The notes under the pieces are model-generated. The model searched no databases. It saw only the letters and a list, made by a program, of their open reading frames with translations, and was not told where the DNA came from. A stretch of DNA of 64,000 nucleotides from contig JAGPXD010000003.1 of assembly GCA_020746995.1 (NCBI GenBank), forward strand, positions 1,302,001 to 1,366,000, in the 5' to 3' direction. Origin of the DNA: Plectosphaerella cucumerina. Lineage: Eukaryota; Ascomycota; Sordariomycetes; Glomerellales; Plectosphaerellaceae. Positions 21,262 to 32,424 of the stretch are shown here, one piece after another. Numbering within the stretch: the first letter of the stretch is position 1; the number at the start of each line of letters is the position of its first letter. The translations under genes were made by a program, and so were the position numbers.

Positions 21262-22353
21262 TTTCTTCCTGTGGATGAAGCAGTCGGCGGGGGCGCGCCG
21301 TCATGAGGTCCCCTGGGTGGCCCTGAGGATGGGGCAGTGAGGCTATGGAGAGAGGCCCGGTTCGTTCAGTGAGGGTCTTGTCCATCTTCCCCACTGGGGC
21401 TCTGAGTCGATGCGGGTATCAACAACAATGGAACACGTCTCTTTACTGGAAGTCAGAAACAAAAATCTCGGTGAGCTTGATTCTTCATGGACGATGGATG
21501 TAATCTCCGTGTGGTTGGTGTAGCGAGGAACTTTGGGACTGGACCCCTGAACAGCTGGTCAGCCCCTGGGCTTTCACCAAGCCCCTATTTTCTCACTGCA
21601 AATCCTCACCCATCCGTCAAGGCTACTAGGACTGCCACTTAACATCGAAAAAGAGTCCTGCTGATATCCTCGACAAAACCCCAGCTGCAATGGCCACCAC
21701 ATGAGGTCCAATCCAAGCTTGAGCAAACTGCATTTATAGGCATCCATGGTGTGCACGGTCGACGATGCCATCACCCCTGTGAGCGCAACATTTTCTTCTT
21801 CGCACGTCCGATGCACCAAGATCGATGGCATGGCATCGCGCCGACACGGCGGACCTGCCCGATCAAAGGGTGCACCTGCATCCTGCGTCCAATTCCTCCC
21901 CTGTCTCATGTACAGCCGCCCCTGAATCCAGCAGCGCGGAAGCCCGACCGGGCGGCCGTGGCCCGTCAGCGGGGGTTGTGAGGCCTTGAAGAAGTTTAGG
22001 GTCTCGGCTGGCGGGGCGAGTCGGCCGGGCGATGGTGGTTCCCCGGGGCTTCAGTGGGCGGACGACCTCCAACAGGCACTATGGAGACGGCGACCATGCC
22101 ATTTCGGTGATGGGACGACTCGGCGGTGAATGTACGGCCCCGCAGCAAGCTTTCCATACACGGGGAGCTTGTGAGGAGAGGAGGGGAGCTTTGGGACTTT
22201 GTATAAGACAGATTTACGCCGGCACCTGCGGCACAACTCCGCCTTTCTCGGTCTGCTCACACACACATCACGCTTACACTCTGACCGCGGGAAGCCTCGT
22301 CCGCCCAGCACCGATCACATCAAGATCACACCACATACGCAAGAATCCACCCG
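21262..22353. other. Intergenic with promoter of the gene at 22354
   Basis: No gene is supported in this stretch. A TATAAG at 22202-22207 sits 147 nt before the ATG at 22354 and probably serves that gene. The leader that follows is rich in C and A. Confidence 0.5.
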
Positions 22354-23034
22354 ATGGAACCACCCCTCAACATGCCCGTCTCCATCCTCTGCTTCATGGA
22401 GCTCATGGGCCCCGCCATCCCCGACGGCTTCCTCGACACCCTCGACCAGCTCTTCACCTCCCAGGACGACGTCGTCGCCCAGTACATCGAGTCGTACAAC
22501 GCCCCGCCCTCGCTCGCCTGCCACCGCGGCCTCACGCTCTACCAGCAGGCCGAGGATCCTCGCATCATTCTCGGCTCGGGCCAGTGGCCCTCAAGCGCCC
22601 TCTGCGCAGAGTGGTTCGCCCGCCAGGCTCCAGAATTTATGCGCGAGCTTGAGGGCCTGCACCGTGCTGAAGCGATGGAGACGGCTCTGGTCGATGGTTT
22701 CATCTTCTCTGACGTTGAATCGGGCGCGCCCACGCCGCTGTTTGACGCTGCCCGTCTTGAGCTTACGAGATGGCGGGTAACTGCTGTGAAGGGACCGCAG
22801 TTCGAAGAGGCTGTTGGCAAGCTTGCTGGGAAGAAGCAGATTGGCGGGAAGGGATCTGTGTTCCGGTCACGGCGGCTGGATGACTGGCCGCCACGGGCGG
22901 ATGCGGACATTACTTGGGAGTTCTTCCTCCTCGCCAGTGGCGATGTTACCCACGGGGAGGGATCGACCGAGGAGAAGCTCTGCGAGGAGCTGGCCGAGTC
23001 GGTGGAGAAGAAGCACTATTCGAAAGCGCTGTGA
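22354..23034 (+). CDS. Hypothetical protein, 226 aa
   Basis: A single-exon frame with strong coding character (biased third positions in the first half) and a TATAAG about 150 nt upstream. The protein begins MEPPLNMPVSILCF and contains no signal peptide or membrane segment. It is acidic and rich in Trp and Glu towards the C-terminus. I do not recognise the family. The second Met (residue 7) is an alternative start. Function unknown. Confidence 0.7.
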   Translation: MEPPLNMPVSILCFMELMGPAIPDGFLDTLDQLFTSQDDVVAQYIESYNAPPSLACHRGLTLYQQAEDPRIILGSGQWPSSALCAEWFARQAPEFMRELEGLHRAEAMETALVDGFIFSDVESGAPTPLFDAARLELTRWRVTAVKGPQFEEAVGKLAGKKQIGGKGSVFRSRRLDDWPPRADADITWEFFLLASGDVTHGEGSTEEKLCEELAESVEKKHYSKAL

Positions 23035-24390
23035 TCGTGGCTCCGTGCGAGGAGCAGCAGGTCTAAGGTCAGTCTATCGGGTTGAAGTCAAGCCATCGAG
23101 GGGAGGAAGGCTGGATGATGTGAAGGGCTAGAGCAAGCGGTAGGCAGTGAGAGCGAATGGGATTTTGTCACCTTCTGTCCCCTAAGGATCTACCCGACCA
23201 ATGCTGTTGACACCTCGATCCTCGGACGTAGGTAGCTTACCTAGGTATCAAGAAGAACCTGGAGGATATTGACACGATTTCTGAAGCTGGTTGCGGAAAG
23301 GGTTGAATAGGGCTGATATGTACTAGGGAACCGTCCGCCCCTTCGTCGGGAGACACAACCCAACTGCCGGGATGCTGCAAGTGTAATCAGCATCTCTCCC
23401 TCTGCTACCTTGTGACGTAGCACCATCCGGTCGATGCCCAGCCCGAAATCTAGCCAACTAGCCCGCTATCATAGAGTTTCAGTAAACACCGTTTTCTTTG
23501 TCTCACTCAAGGATTACCCAACTGTCATGAATGTCAGCCTCCAGCTTCAGGTGCAGTCAAAACCATCGGCTGTTGATGTCTTGGTGAACAGCCGACGCCA
23601 CCGAGACAGCTGAGACGCAGGGCTTCAGCCACGAAAGCCTCAGCGCATGCTTTTTCTCGAGCCACAGCATGGCCCGAGCTGAGCGCGGCAGCCCTCACCC
23701 GAAGGGCAATTGGTCATGCTTGAAATTTAGCATCACATCGCGTGCCGGCCGGACTGTGATGCTAGGAAAAAACGCCTCCCAGCTGCATCCCCCTTTTTTT
23801 GTTCCACAGGAATAACAGCCCCCCATTGACGGGGTCTGGGGGGCCTCGATTCAATGCGGGCTGAATCGCTAAGGCCATCTGTGAATGGCCCAAGGCCAAT
23901 TGGCGTAGTTGGATCGGCCGGCCGGGTCTTGAGGGTGGTGAATGAAGGTTGCAACACCCGCATTTGGCGCCATATTCAACAGGACACCCGACTTCTCCGA
24001 GGCCGTCGGGAGATCCTCGATTAATTAACAGAAGACGGACCGCTCTCCGAACGGATGACTCCGTCGCAAGGAGTGACTTGTTCAGACGGTCGATCAGGCG
24101 CAATTGTCTGACATGGGGGACGTCATTGTCTCGTTGACGATGGGTGGTCGGTGCTGGCACCCGGCCTGTTTCAAAAGGGGCAGAGGCGGGAAGAGGATCC
24201 CCGATGGTAATCCCTCCGCCAATCACGCGATCGCTCGATGGCGCCGGAACCCCACCTGCCTCCTTTTTTATGGACCCCAAATTTAGTGTGGGGCCGCCCT
24301 GGAAGTCGGGACACCACACGCACTGCAACTGGGACGCTGCAGTGCAGCACCACACCACACGGAACCTGCACTGAAGCCCACGAAGTTCCA
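23035..24390. other. Intergenic
   Basis: Between the hypothetical gene and the leader of the Bud14-like gene. No frame with family features. There are many CG-rich palindromic stretches (for example GGCCGGCCGG near 23910) but no recognised element. Confidence 0.4.
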
Positions 24391-24418
24391 CAACCACCAC
24401 CACCACCACCACCACCAA
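24391..24418 (+). repeat. (ACC)8-type microsatellite
   Basis: Uninterrupted ACC triplets at about 24393-24417 lie in the presumed promoter/leader of the Bud14-like gene. I see no coding use. Confidence 0.7.
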
Positions 24419-24419
24419 A

Positions 24420-25237
24420 CCAAGCCTCTGCCCCAAGCCTCCCCCGTCCTCCCGCTCCATCATCCTCAGGCACAGACACACCACACCTCACCTTTTTCTC
24501 TCCCTGTCCTCCCCCTGTACTGCTCGCCCTTGCTTTGCCCCTGGTTAATCGGTCGAGTCGAGTCAATCCCCAGGCCAGAGGCGGCCAACCCCTTCGAAAC
24601 AACCAGCCTCCAGCCCTCTGCTGCTCCGTGCTGTGCTGCGCTGCGCTCTTGTGCTGGCTGTGGACACGGATCTTTCTCGTTGGCGCGTGCCTCGCCGGCA
24701 ATCCACATTCCTCCGCCCTCAGCTCCATCCGCTGCAACGCCGACAAAACATCTAGCCACAACGACTGCCGTCGCCGATCCCACGACCACCGTCCAGCCTT
24801 TCTTCGTCAATCACACCCGCTGGACGCCTTGCTCGTCGCCGTCGACCCCCCCGAAGCGACCACCCGCCAGGGGTTCGAACCTCGTAATCTCCCCGCCGTC
24901 CGCTCAACGAACCATCACCAGCCTTCTGCCGCGCCCCCCATTGAGACCCCGTTCGACGGACAAACCCCCCCCTGCGCGAATCCACCCCCAGCCTTCTCGA
25001 CTCCCTCTACTGTACCTCGTCGCCTGCCACTGTATGACTTTTCGACATTGGTTGTGCTGCCGCGGCATCTGCCTTTTCGTCGCCGACCGTCTGCCGGTGT
25101 AGACACGGATCGACACTCTCACGACCCTCTCCCGCCCGTCCCTCTCGGCGCGACAAGACGACCTCGGCGAGACACCCATTTCGAATTCGAAGCCTCTCCA
25201 CGCGGCCATTGCCCTCGGGGCGATCACAATACCCATC
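24420..25237 (+). promoter_or_regulatory. Long CT/CA-rich promoter and 5' leader of the Bud14-like gene
   Basis: About 800 nt of pyrimidine-rich sequence (repeated CTCCCC, TCTCTC and CCCTGTCC words) precede the ATG at 25238. This is characteristic of strongly expressed fungal housekeeping promoters. Open frames across it (plus 24238-25269) have low-complexity Pro/Arg/Ser composition and are not credible proteins. Confidence 0.5.
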
Positions 25238-28200
25238 ATGGCGAGGCCTCACATTATCCGTGCCGGTAAGTTTAGTTTACTTGTGCTTGATGACCGAAAC
25301 CCTCATCCCATCCCCATGCCACGCCCATCTGCGTGCCTCCCTCAACCCCCAATTTCCTTTGGCGCGGCCGCCCACGACACAACGGGCACAACTTGAACCC
25401 CCTGCCCTCTTCCCGTTCCCGTGCCGCATCCTGGGCGCCTCCCATTGTGTTTCATTCCGCCTGTTTACTCTCTGCCCACGGATCAGCCCTCCCCCGGCGC
25501 GCCCTACGAGAAACTCGACCGCTGACCGACGAAACCTCAACGCCCACAGATACCATCGACCTCCAAGATACCGACGCCCCCTCGGCCAAAGACCACTCTC
25601 GAAACACTCAGACCAACTCCACCCTCGCTCCTCATCAAGCCGAAACCCTAAGAGAAGTCGCGCAGGACACCGCCGACGAGAACGCTCGAAGCCCACGCCT
25701 CTCCTGGGCCACCACCGCCGTCGACGACTCCGATCCCCAACAGCAGGCCGACGCCATCTCCGCCGGCGTCAACGAGCGCCTCAAGGGCAGCGCCAACGGC
25801 AGCGGAAAACCCGGCGCCAGCGCCAACGCCAACACGATGCAGCGCGAGGACAACTTGGCCGTCGCGCAGAATGGCGGCCACTCCATACGCGATGACGATA
25901 GCGACACGGGCGGCGACACGGACGAGAGCATGGACGACGATATGATGGACAAGATTTCGAGTTCGCCCTCGATCGAAGATGGTGGGTGTGCCCCTCCTCC
26001 CCTCCTCTCGCGCGACTGGCCGCGGAGGCTGGACTCCCTCCCTCCGCTAGGCGGCCGCGCTTCTCCTATGTCCTCCCCAAACCCCGCCGAGCACGGGTCG
26101 TCGTCGCCGTACCTCGAGCCCGCAGAGCACTTGCCCATCGACTCGGCAGTGCCGATCACCTTCCCCTCCCACCAGCAGCGTCATCATCTTCGCGGTGAGT
26201 ATAACGGCTAGAAACCGAGTACGAAGCGAACCGATAGCCCTTTGCCCGACCCCGACTACCGACCCGAGACCGACCCCGACGAAACCCTGGACGAGCTGTA
26301 TGACGAGCTGGATCGATATCTTGAGGGAGGACGGGACAAGAAGTGGCAGGCCCACGAGGCAAAGTTTCAAGTCGACGCCGCTGCCAAGCACGGCCCTTCC
26401 GCGGTGCGACTGCTGGATGTCGTCAAGACCCCTCGCCAGTCGCACGTCGAGTCTGAGAGGAGGACGGCAGGAACAGAAGATCAGGAAGATGCCTACGCCG
26501 ACTGGACGACCGAATATTTCGAAGACGGCCTCACGATCCCTTACGACGGGAACCCCTCCGATGACGATGACTTCTACGAAGATGATGACTGCGCATCCCC
26601 CATTGACCCTGCATACATTGACTCGGGTTGGTGCGCTCAGTGCTTACGAGACACAGAGGACATCGACTTTGATTTCGTCTACGCCCTCCACACCTTCGTC
26701 GCCACCGTCGAGGGTCAGGCCAATGCGACCAAGGGCGACACCATGGTGCTGCTCGATGACAGCAACAGTTACTGGTGGCTGGTGCGGGTGGTGAAGGACA
26801 ATAGTATCGGTAAGTTCCGGCCGTCCAGCCGTCGCGGGCGGCTAGTTCAGCTTCTGACGCCGGATCAGGATATCTCCCCGCAGAGCACATCGAGACCCCG
26901 ACAGAAAGGCTGGCACGCCTCAACAAGCACCGGAATATCGACGTAGGTTCATCCTGTTGCTGCAAAGCTGCCGTTGCATGCTAACGGTCTCTAGCTCTCC
27001 GCCTCGATGCTCCAAGACCAAGCTGGAGAGAAATCGAAAAGCACTTTCCGGCTGAGGGGCAAGAAGAAGAAGAACGTCGTCTTCGCCGAGCCGACCTACG
27101 TCGACTACTCCGACTTTGACGACTATTCATCCGAAGAGGACGAGGCCGCCGAGCTGTTCGGACAGGGTGCGACGCAAGACAAGACTAAGGCCAAGGTCGA
27201 CAAGGACCCCAAGGCAGCCGCAGACCCGGCGCAGAAGGCCGCGGTCAACGACGCCATGAGCGACGAGACGGCCAAGGTTGAGCCGCTGAAGCCGCGGTCG
27301 AAGCAGGAGATCACAGTGGTGACCGAGGCCGCTGGCGGAGTCGAGACGCCCGAGGAGGCCGAGGTGCGGCGGAGCAGCGAACAGTTCTTCGAGTCCCGGC
27401 TGGAGGCGCCGAGCCGGTCGAGGAATGGCACCGTTCGGAACACCGACTCTTTCTTTAAGGACGAGACAGTCGAGACCAAGAAGATTACGCTCACGCCTAA
27501 CCTGCTGCGCGACGACAACCAGCCTCGGCCGTCCAACGAGTCGGCAAAGGACGCCAAGCGGCCGAGCCTCGACAAGATGGACAAGATGGAGCGGGAGCTT
27601 CAGCCCGACAAGAAGGACGACAAGAAGAAGAAGGACAAGAAGCCCAGCGCGATTCGGAGCTTCTTCTCGCGCAAGGATAAGAAGAAAGCCGCAGAAGATG
27701 ACGACGATTCGCTGGGCAAGCGGTCCATGGACACGTCCAACGACGGCGAGGAGGATGAGGTCCTGGACAAGTCGCAACCACAGAGGCAGCCAAGCAAGCT
27801 GCAAAAGGCGCAACCCCGGGCGGAGCCGTCTCCGACGCGCAAGGCTGGGTCGACACCGCAAAAGTCGTCCACGCGGGAGCTCGCCGAGTACATCGCGTCC
27901 GAAGGCCGCACCAACGACGTTTCCAACGTGCCGCCGTCGACAATGCGCCTCGTTCAGGAGAAGGAGGCGCTGGAGACGTCGCGCGACCGGTCGCCCGAGA
28001 CGTTGCGGTCGGCTTCGCAGCAGAAGGAGGAGCGGACAGGTGGCCTTGCCAAGATCAAGCAACTCTCGCGGTCCGGCAGCGACAAGTCTGCCAAGCCTGA
28101 CAAGCCGCAAAAGGTCACCAAGGCCAAGTCTCGCGTCGAGCTCGACGACTTTGATACGTCCGACGAAGATGGCACGACCATTGCTGAGCCCATCAAGCAG

Positions 28201-28876
28201 CAACAACCGCCGCAGCAGGCTCCTACCCAGGAAACAAAGACGCTCGAGCCCAAGGCGCTGCGGCCGCAGCTGCCGGGCGCGTACCCCGATAGCTACCTTA
28301 CAACGGGCAGCAACCAGTCGGACAAGACGGTTACGCCGGCCGATGTACGGACGCCAGCGGCGGAGCGTCTGTCCGAGTCACCGGTCCAGGTGTCGCCAGT
28401 AACGTCGACAAACCCGCCGGCGCTGGTGGGCGACACATCGAGCCAGGAAGAAGAGGAAGAGGAGGACGTCGACGACAACTCTGCATCGCCGTCGCCGGAG
28501 CTCGTCGAGGTGGCGGACGCGCAACGACACCGGGCGCAGGAGTCTTCGGCGGCCGGTTCGACGTCGACGGGGGCCAGCGGGGCCAGCAGCACTTGGAACG
28601 ACGCCAAGCTGCGGGCCTTTTTCGACTCGAGCGACGACATCAGGGACATGCTCGTCGTGGTGTACGACAAGACGGACGTTGCGCCCGCGGGGCCAGACCA
28701 CCCGGTGGCGGGACCGCTGTTCCGCGAGCAGAATGCGAAGCTGGCCGAGATCACGACGGTAGGTTCAAGCCTTGACGACTTGAAGATTTCATCACTGACT
28801 TGCTGCGTTATAGCAACTCGACAACATGCTCGGCGACTGGCTCGCGCGCAAGCAGAGGCTTCGTGGGGCCGTGTAG
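25238..28876 (+). CDS. Bud14-like SH3-domain cell-polarity protein
   Basis: Six exons: 25238-25265, 25550-26198, 26238-26809, 26869-26942, 26995-28758 and 28814-28876, giving 1049 aa. Exon 1 encodes only MARPHIIRA plus the first base of the next codon. After a 284-nt intron the protein continues DTIDLQD. An SH3 domain lies near residues 370-425 (YALHTFVATVEGQANATKGD, DDSNSYWWLVRV and YLPAEHIETP, with the ALYDY-like start, the WW and the PAEHI end). It is followed by LARLNKHRNID and a long Lys/Glu/Ser-rich disordered tail. The end, QLDNMLGDWLARKQRLRG, comes from a small last exon. Yeast Bud14 binds protein phosphatase 1 and restrains formin Bnr1 at growth sites; the same role is assumed here. 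The intron 26199-26237 is only 39 nt and should be checked. Confidence 0.87.
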
Positions 28877-31062
28877 GCATCGAACGCCCGCCTGTTGTTC
28901 CTTGTATTTCTCTCACGATGCTACCGGCGTCCCGGTTTGGACAAATGACGACCCTGCCCTGTTTCTGTGCATTTTAGATGGAAAAGACACACCAGTCCTT
29001 CCTCCGACTCTTCGACGACAGCCCACTGCAACGACACACCATCCCCGCCATGGGAGCTGACATGAACCCTGAGCTCGCCCATGGCCGTGTGTCCCCTCCC
29101 CATGAACGCCCTTCGGGGCACCTGTTGGACCTACTTTGTCTGTGCTACTCCTTTTTTTTTTTTTTTTTTTTTTCGAAATGTGGAAATGTTCTCGTTTTTC
29201 GACAGGGGGGTTTCTGCTTTACCTTTATTTCTGCATGGGGAGATGAACGCCTTCTTGCATCGGAAGGGGGAAGAGGCGTGTTGGATCCGGGACGATTCGA
29301 GCGGCTTTGGGTGAGGCCGGGGCTTTGATGACCACGTGGACATGATCGGTACTGGGTAGCCGGGTTGGCTGCTGAATATACCTGGTTTTGCTGAACATGG
29401 TGTGATGGCTGCTCAACGTGTTGGAGTGCTTATCTGATGCTCATGGACATCCCATCGATCAGGCCGGGCAACGGCGGCATCGGAGCCCTTGACGAATACG
29501 GGCCAAGCTGCGCCCCGAGACGCGACTCGCGGCCTTGACGGCGGCGCGTCAGGCGTGGCGGGCCATTTTGCCTTGGCTGGACAGCTGAAGTCGAGGATCG
29601 GCCAGGGGCACAGAAGGCCGTGGCGAGACGATGAATGGGCACGGTCACGGGGAGGTGTGGCCGGAGGAACGCGCCGATCTCAAGCTCTCACTGCCTGCCC
29701 ACTGTCGTCCACTGCCACTGCGCGTAGTGTGTGAGCTGTCAAAAGATCAGCCCATCCACAAAATAAATCAGGATGCGTTGCTGCTATTTCCATTCATTCA
29801 ACCCATTCATCTTGAAGCTGCGTGAGCCGAGACGTCCAATCCACGGTACAGCAGCTCAACACCCTCCACTCAGCAGGCCGGGCTCGCCAACGACGCCAGG
29901 CATGATGGCTCTCCCGCCAGGCAGGCAGGGCTCGCCGCTCGCTCCCCGGGCAATTTCTCGCGCGCAACGGGGGGAGGGGCCGCGCCGCACGGTGCCTGGC
30001 GATCACACCCACTCTCGTCGACGCCGTCCCGTCAGGTGGTGGGCGCAGGACATCGGACGCAGAGCTTAGGGGAGGCTTGAGCGGGAGCTACGAAGCTGTT
30101 GGCTTGAAGTTCAATCTTTTTCCGAAGGACGGGAGATGGCCGAAGAGGAGACTGAAGAGTGGGAATATCCGAGAGGGGAAAAAAAGTCCCATTGCCATCT
30201 GCCCTTTCGCTGCTGCTCGTCTAGTGCTGACCTGACGACTGGGAACGGCGGAAACGGGGAACTCTTCTGTCTCACACTCGCCGGACCCAACTCTCGTCTT
30301 GTCTTACCCGCCTGGCGGGCTCCCGGCAACGGGTACTCCATTCTCCCTGCGTGGCATACGTACGTTGTCTCCCTTCCCCGGGACAACCAGGGGGTTGCAA
30401 GACGGTGCTGCAATGTGCCGTCTTACCCCGATCAGCCACTGCACCTCTGCCAGTGGTGGAGATGGGAGATGGGAGATGGGGGGTGTCCCAGCAGCCGCAG
30501 TTTCCAGGGGCAAAAAGCCAAGGTTCAGCAACCAGCAAACAATGTCCCGCGGGTCGTGTTCAAGCCTTGGTGCGACCACACCCCCCGTCCGCACTCCCCC
30601 TCCAAGAAGCAAACGGTGACGCTCCGCCATTGGCCTGGACACCCCGGCCCGGGAGGGACGCTTGCGTTGCCGGCCCCTGGACCTGGCCCAGGGGCTGTGT
30701 GCTGTGTGGGTGAGTGGCAGAGAGAGGTGAACCACTGCCCCGTGGCTCGACGGCACCGGCGACGGCACTAGAATAGCGCCGCCCATTGACGAGGCGAGCT
30801 TGGCGAGGCCAGCCGCTGGCGCAGGCGAGGCAGGGGAACTTTGTGACTGGACTGGGTGACCGGGGGTTGTCATGTTGACGGATGCGGACTGCCGTGGATG
30901 GGAAGTAAGGAGGGGGGGAACATCCATATATCAAGGCCGCCCCGAAGTCAGGGAGAGCTCTTTCGTCTTCTACCTACCCACCTCCCCGCAAGCATTACCA
31001 ACATCCCCTCCTTCACTCCCAAACACAAACCAAACCAAACACCTCCCAACACATCCATCACC
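28877..31062. other. Intergenic, 2.2 kb
   Basis: It contains a 22-nt T homopolymer (29152-29173), GC-rich low-complexity stretches, and the promoter of the gene at 31063. A TATATC at 30927-30932 lies about 131 nt before that ATG. The leader is rich in CAAACAC-type words. No protein-coding frame with family features was found. Confidence 0.5.
29152..29173 (+). repeat. T22 homopolymer
   Basis: An uninterrupted run of 22 T about 275 nt downstream of the Bud14-like stop codon, probably in the 3' flank. Confidence 0.9.
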
Positions 31063-31665
31063 ATGCGCTCCCAGATCCTCTTCGCCACCGCCGCCACGGC
31101 CGCCCTCATCGCCGAGCGCCAGGACGGCGCCTGCATCTCCGCCCTCGGCGACGCCCAGGCCCTCATCACCGGCATCCCCCCTCCCCCCACGGAGACGGGC
31201 TTCCTCGAGTTCCTCGCCGGCCAGACCGGCATCGCCACCCAGACGGCCGAGTGCGCCATCCCCACCGTCACCGGCGAGCCCGCCCTCGTCTCCGCCTACA
31301 ACGGCTACGTCGGCGAGCTGACCTCCTGGCTCGGCGCCAACGGCGAGGCCGTCCAGTCCGTCTTCTCCGTCTGCTCCTCCGACCCCCAGTTCGCCCAGAT
31401 CGTCTCGGGCCTCAACCTCCCCGTCGACGTCGCCACCATCTGCACCGAGTACACCTTTGCCACGGGCGGTGCTTCCAACGGCGGAAGCACCAATGCCACC
31501 GCCACCTCGGGCGCGAACCCTACGAGCACCGGTGATGAGGCTGATGCTTCGGGCTCCGGCTCCGGCGCTGCTGCCTCGTCGACTGATGCGCCTGCCGCTG
31601 CTGCCCACCAGACCGGCCTGGCTGTCGCTGCTGTCGCCATGGCTGGCTTCGCTGCCCTTCTGTAG
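31063..31665 (+). CDS. Small secreted, probably GPI-anchored cell-wall protein
   Basis: A single exon of 200 aa. Residues 1-16 form a signal peptide (MRSQILFATAATAALI). The mature domain has four Cys in about 110 residues. It is followed by a Ser/Thr/Gly/Ala-rich linker (SNGGSTNATATSGANPTSTG) and a C-terminal hydrophobic tail (GLAVAAVAMAGFAALL) typical of GPI attachment. The layout resembles fungal GPI-anchored 'infection structure specific' type proteins, but this is a composition-based impression. Codon usage is strongly biased to C-ending codons, which suggests high expression. A TATA-like element lies about 131 nt upstream. Confidence 0.85.
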   Translation: MRSQILFATAATAALIAERQDGACISALGDAQALITGIPPPPTETGFLEFLAGQTGIATQTAECAIPTVTGEPALVSAYNGYVGELTSWLGANGEAVQSVFSVCSSDPQFAQIVSGLNLPVDVATICTEYTFATGGASNGGSTNATATSGANPTSTGDEADASGSGSGAAASSTDAPAAAAHQTGLAVAAVAMAGFAALL

Positions 31666-32424
31666 TCTTGGGGGGTGTAATAGGGATATGATATTGGGAT
31701 GGTCCGATGGACCGGAGTAATCAGGCCGGGCGGACTGCCGTGAGGCGATGCTTGGGTCGGTGTATAAAACAGCCTGAATTAATAATAGAGGCGAACAGCC
31801 CTGTCCAACCAACTTTGTACGCCGTCGTCATCGTGATGGATGTGCCCATGAAGCTCCGTGAAGTGTTGTCACACCATGCGTCTTTGGTGGCGTGGTACCC
31901 CAGCTCCTTCGGGGAGATGGCACGCGGTGTCTCTCGCGTGGTATACCTGGGCAACGCATTCCCAACGGTTCAATTGCTTGGCTATAATGCGTACAGCACG
32001 ATGAGCGGTGCCAGCCCTGCGACGACACCCCAGAGGATGGATATCGTGCCCGCCGTCGTGGTGTGCGACTCCGACTCGGTGACGTCTTGGCTCCTCCGGG
32101 CTTCCAGCCGTCAGTCTCCCTCCCTCTTGTGTATGTGGTGCTTGCTTTTGACGTAGCTTCTGCCGCCGCCGCACTCTCCTCTGCAATGACTCTCATCGTT
32201 GTCGACATTGGCTGCGTCGCCAAAGAGGTGCTTCATGTACCAGCGCCATCCGAATCTGCACTCGCTCCCTTTGCAGCTGTGACCGTGTTTCCGCTGGCTG
32301 CCCAGAGGAAGGTCCTCATACTCCCCAAGACGATTGCCAGAATAGGGTTTCGAATACGCTCCTTGGCGACCAACGTCCTCACCGTAGATTTTCTCCCGAT
32401 GTCCGTGACTGCTGTCCTTTGGCT
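31666..32424. other. Intergenic / possible 3' extension of the WSC gene
   Basis: No plus-strand gene is supported. On the minus strand a Cys/Lys/Gly-rich frame (32111-32677) overlaps the 3' end of the WSC gene in another frame and could become part of it if a late intron exists. I found no compelling junction. Confidence 0.4.

Noticed and set aside
24865..24892. T-arm-like sequence GGGGTTCGAACCTC suggesting a tRNA
   Set aside because: No matching D-arm, anticodon arm or acceptor stem is present on either side; it is probably a chance match in the leader.
24238..25269. Plus-strand open frame (343 aa) across the Bud14-like leader
   Set aside because: Low-complexity Pro/Ser/Arg sequence in a CT-rich promoter. 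It ends just after the true start exon in another frame.
27127..28206. Long minus-strand open frame (359 aa) inside the Bud14-like gene
   Set aside because: It is antisense to a strongly supported exon. Its Leu/Arg-rich composition is what the GC-rich reverse complement of a Lys/Glu/Ser-rich protein produces.
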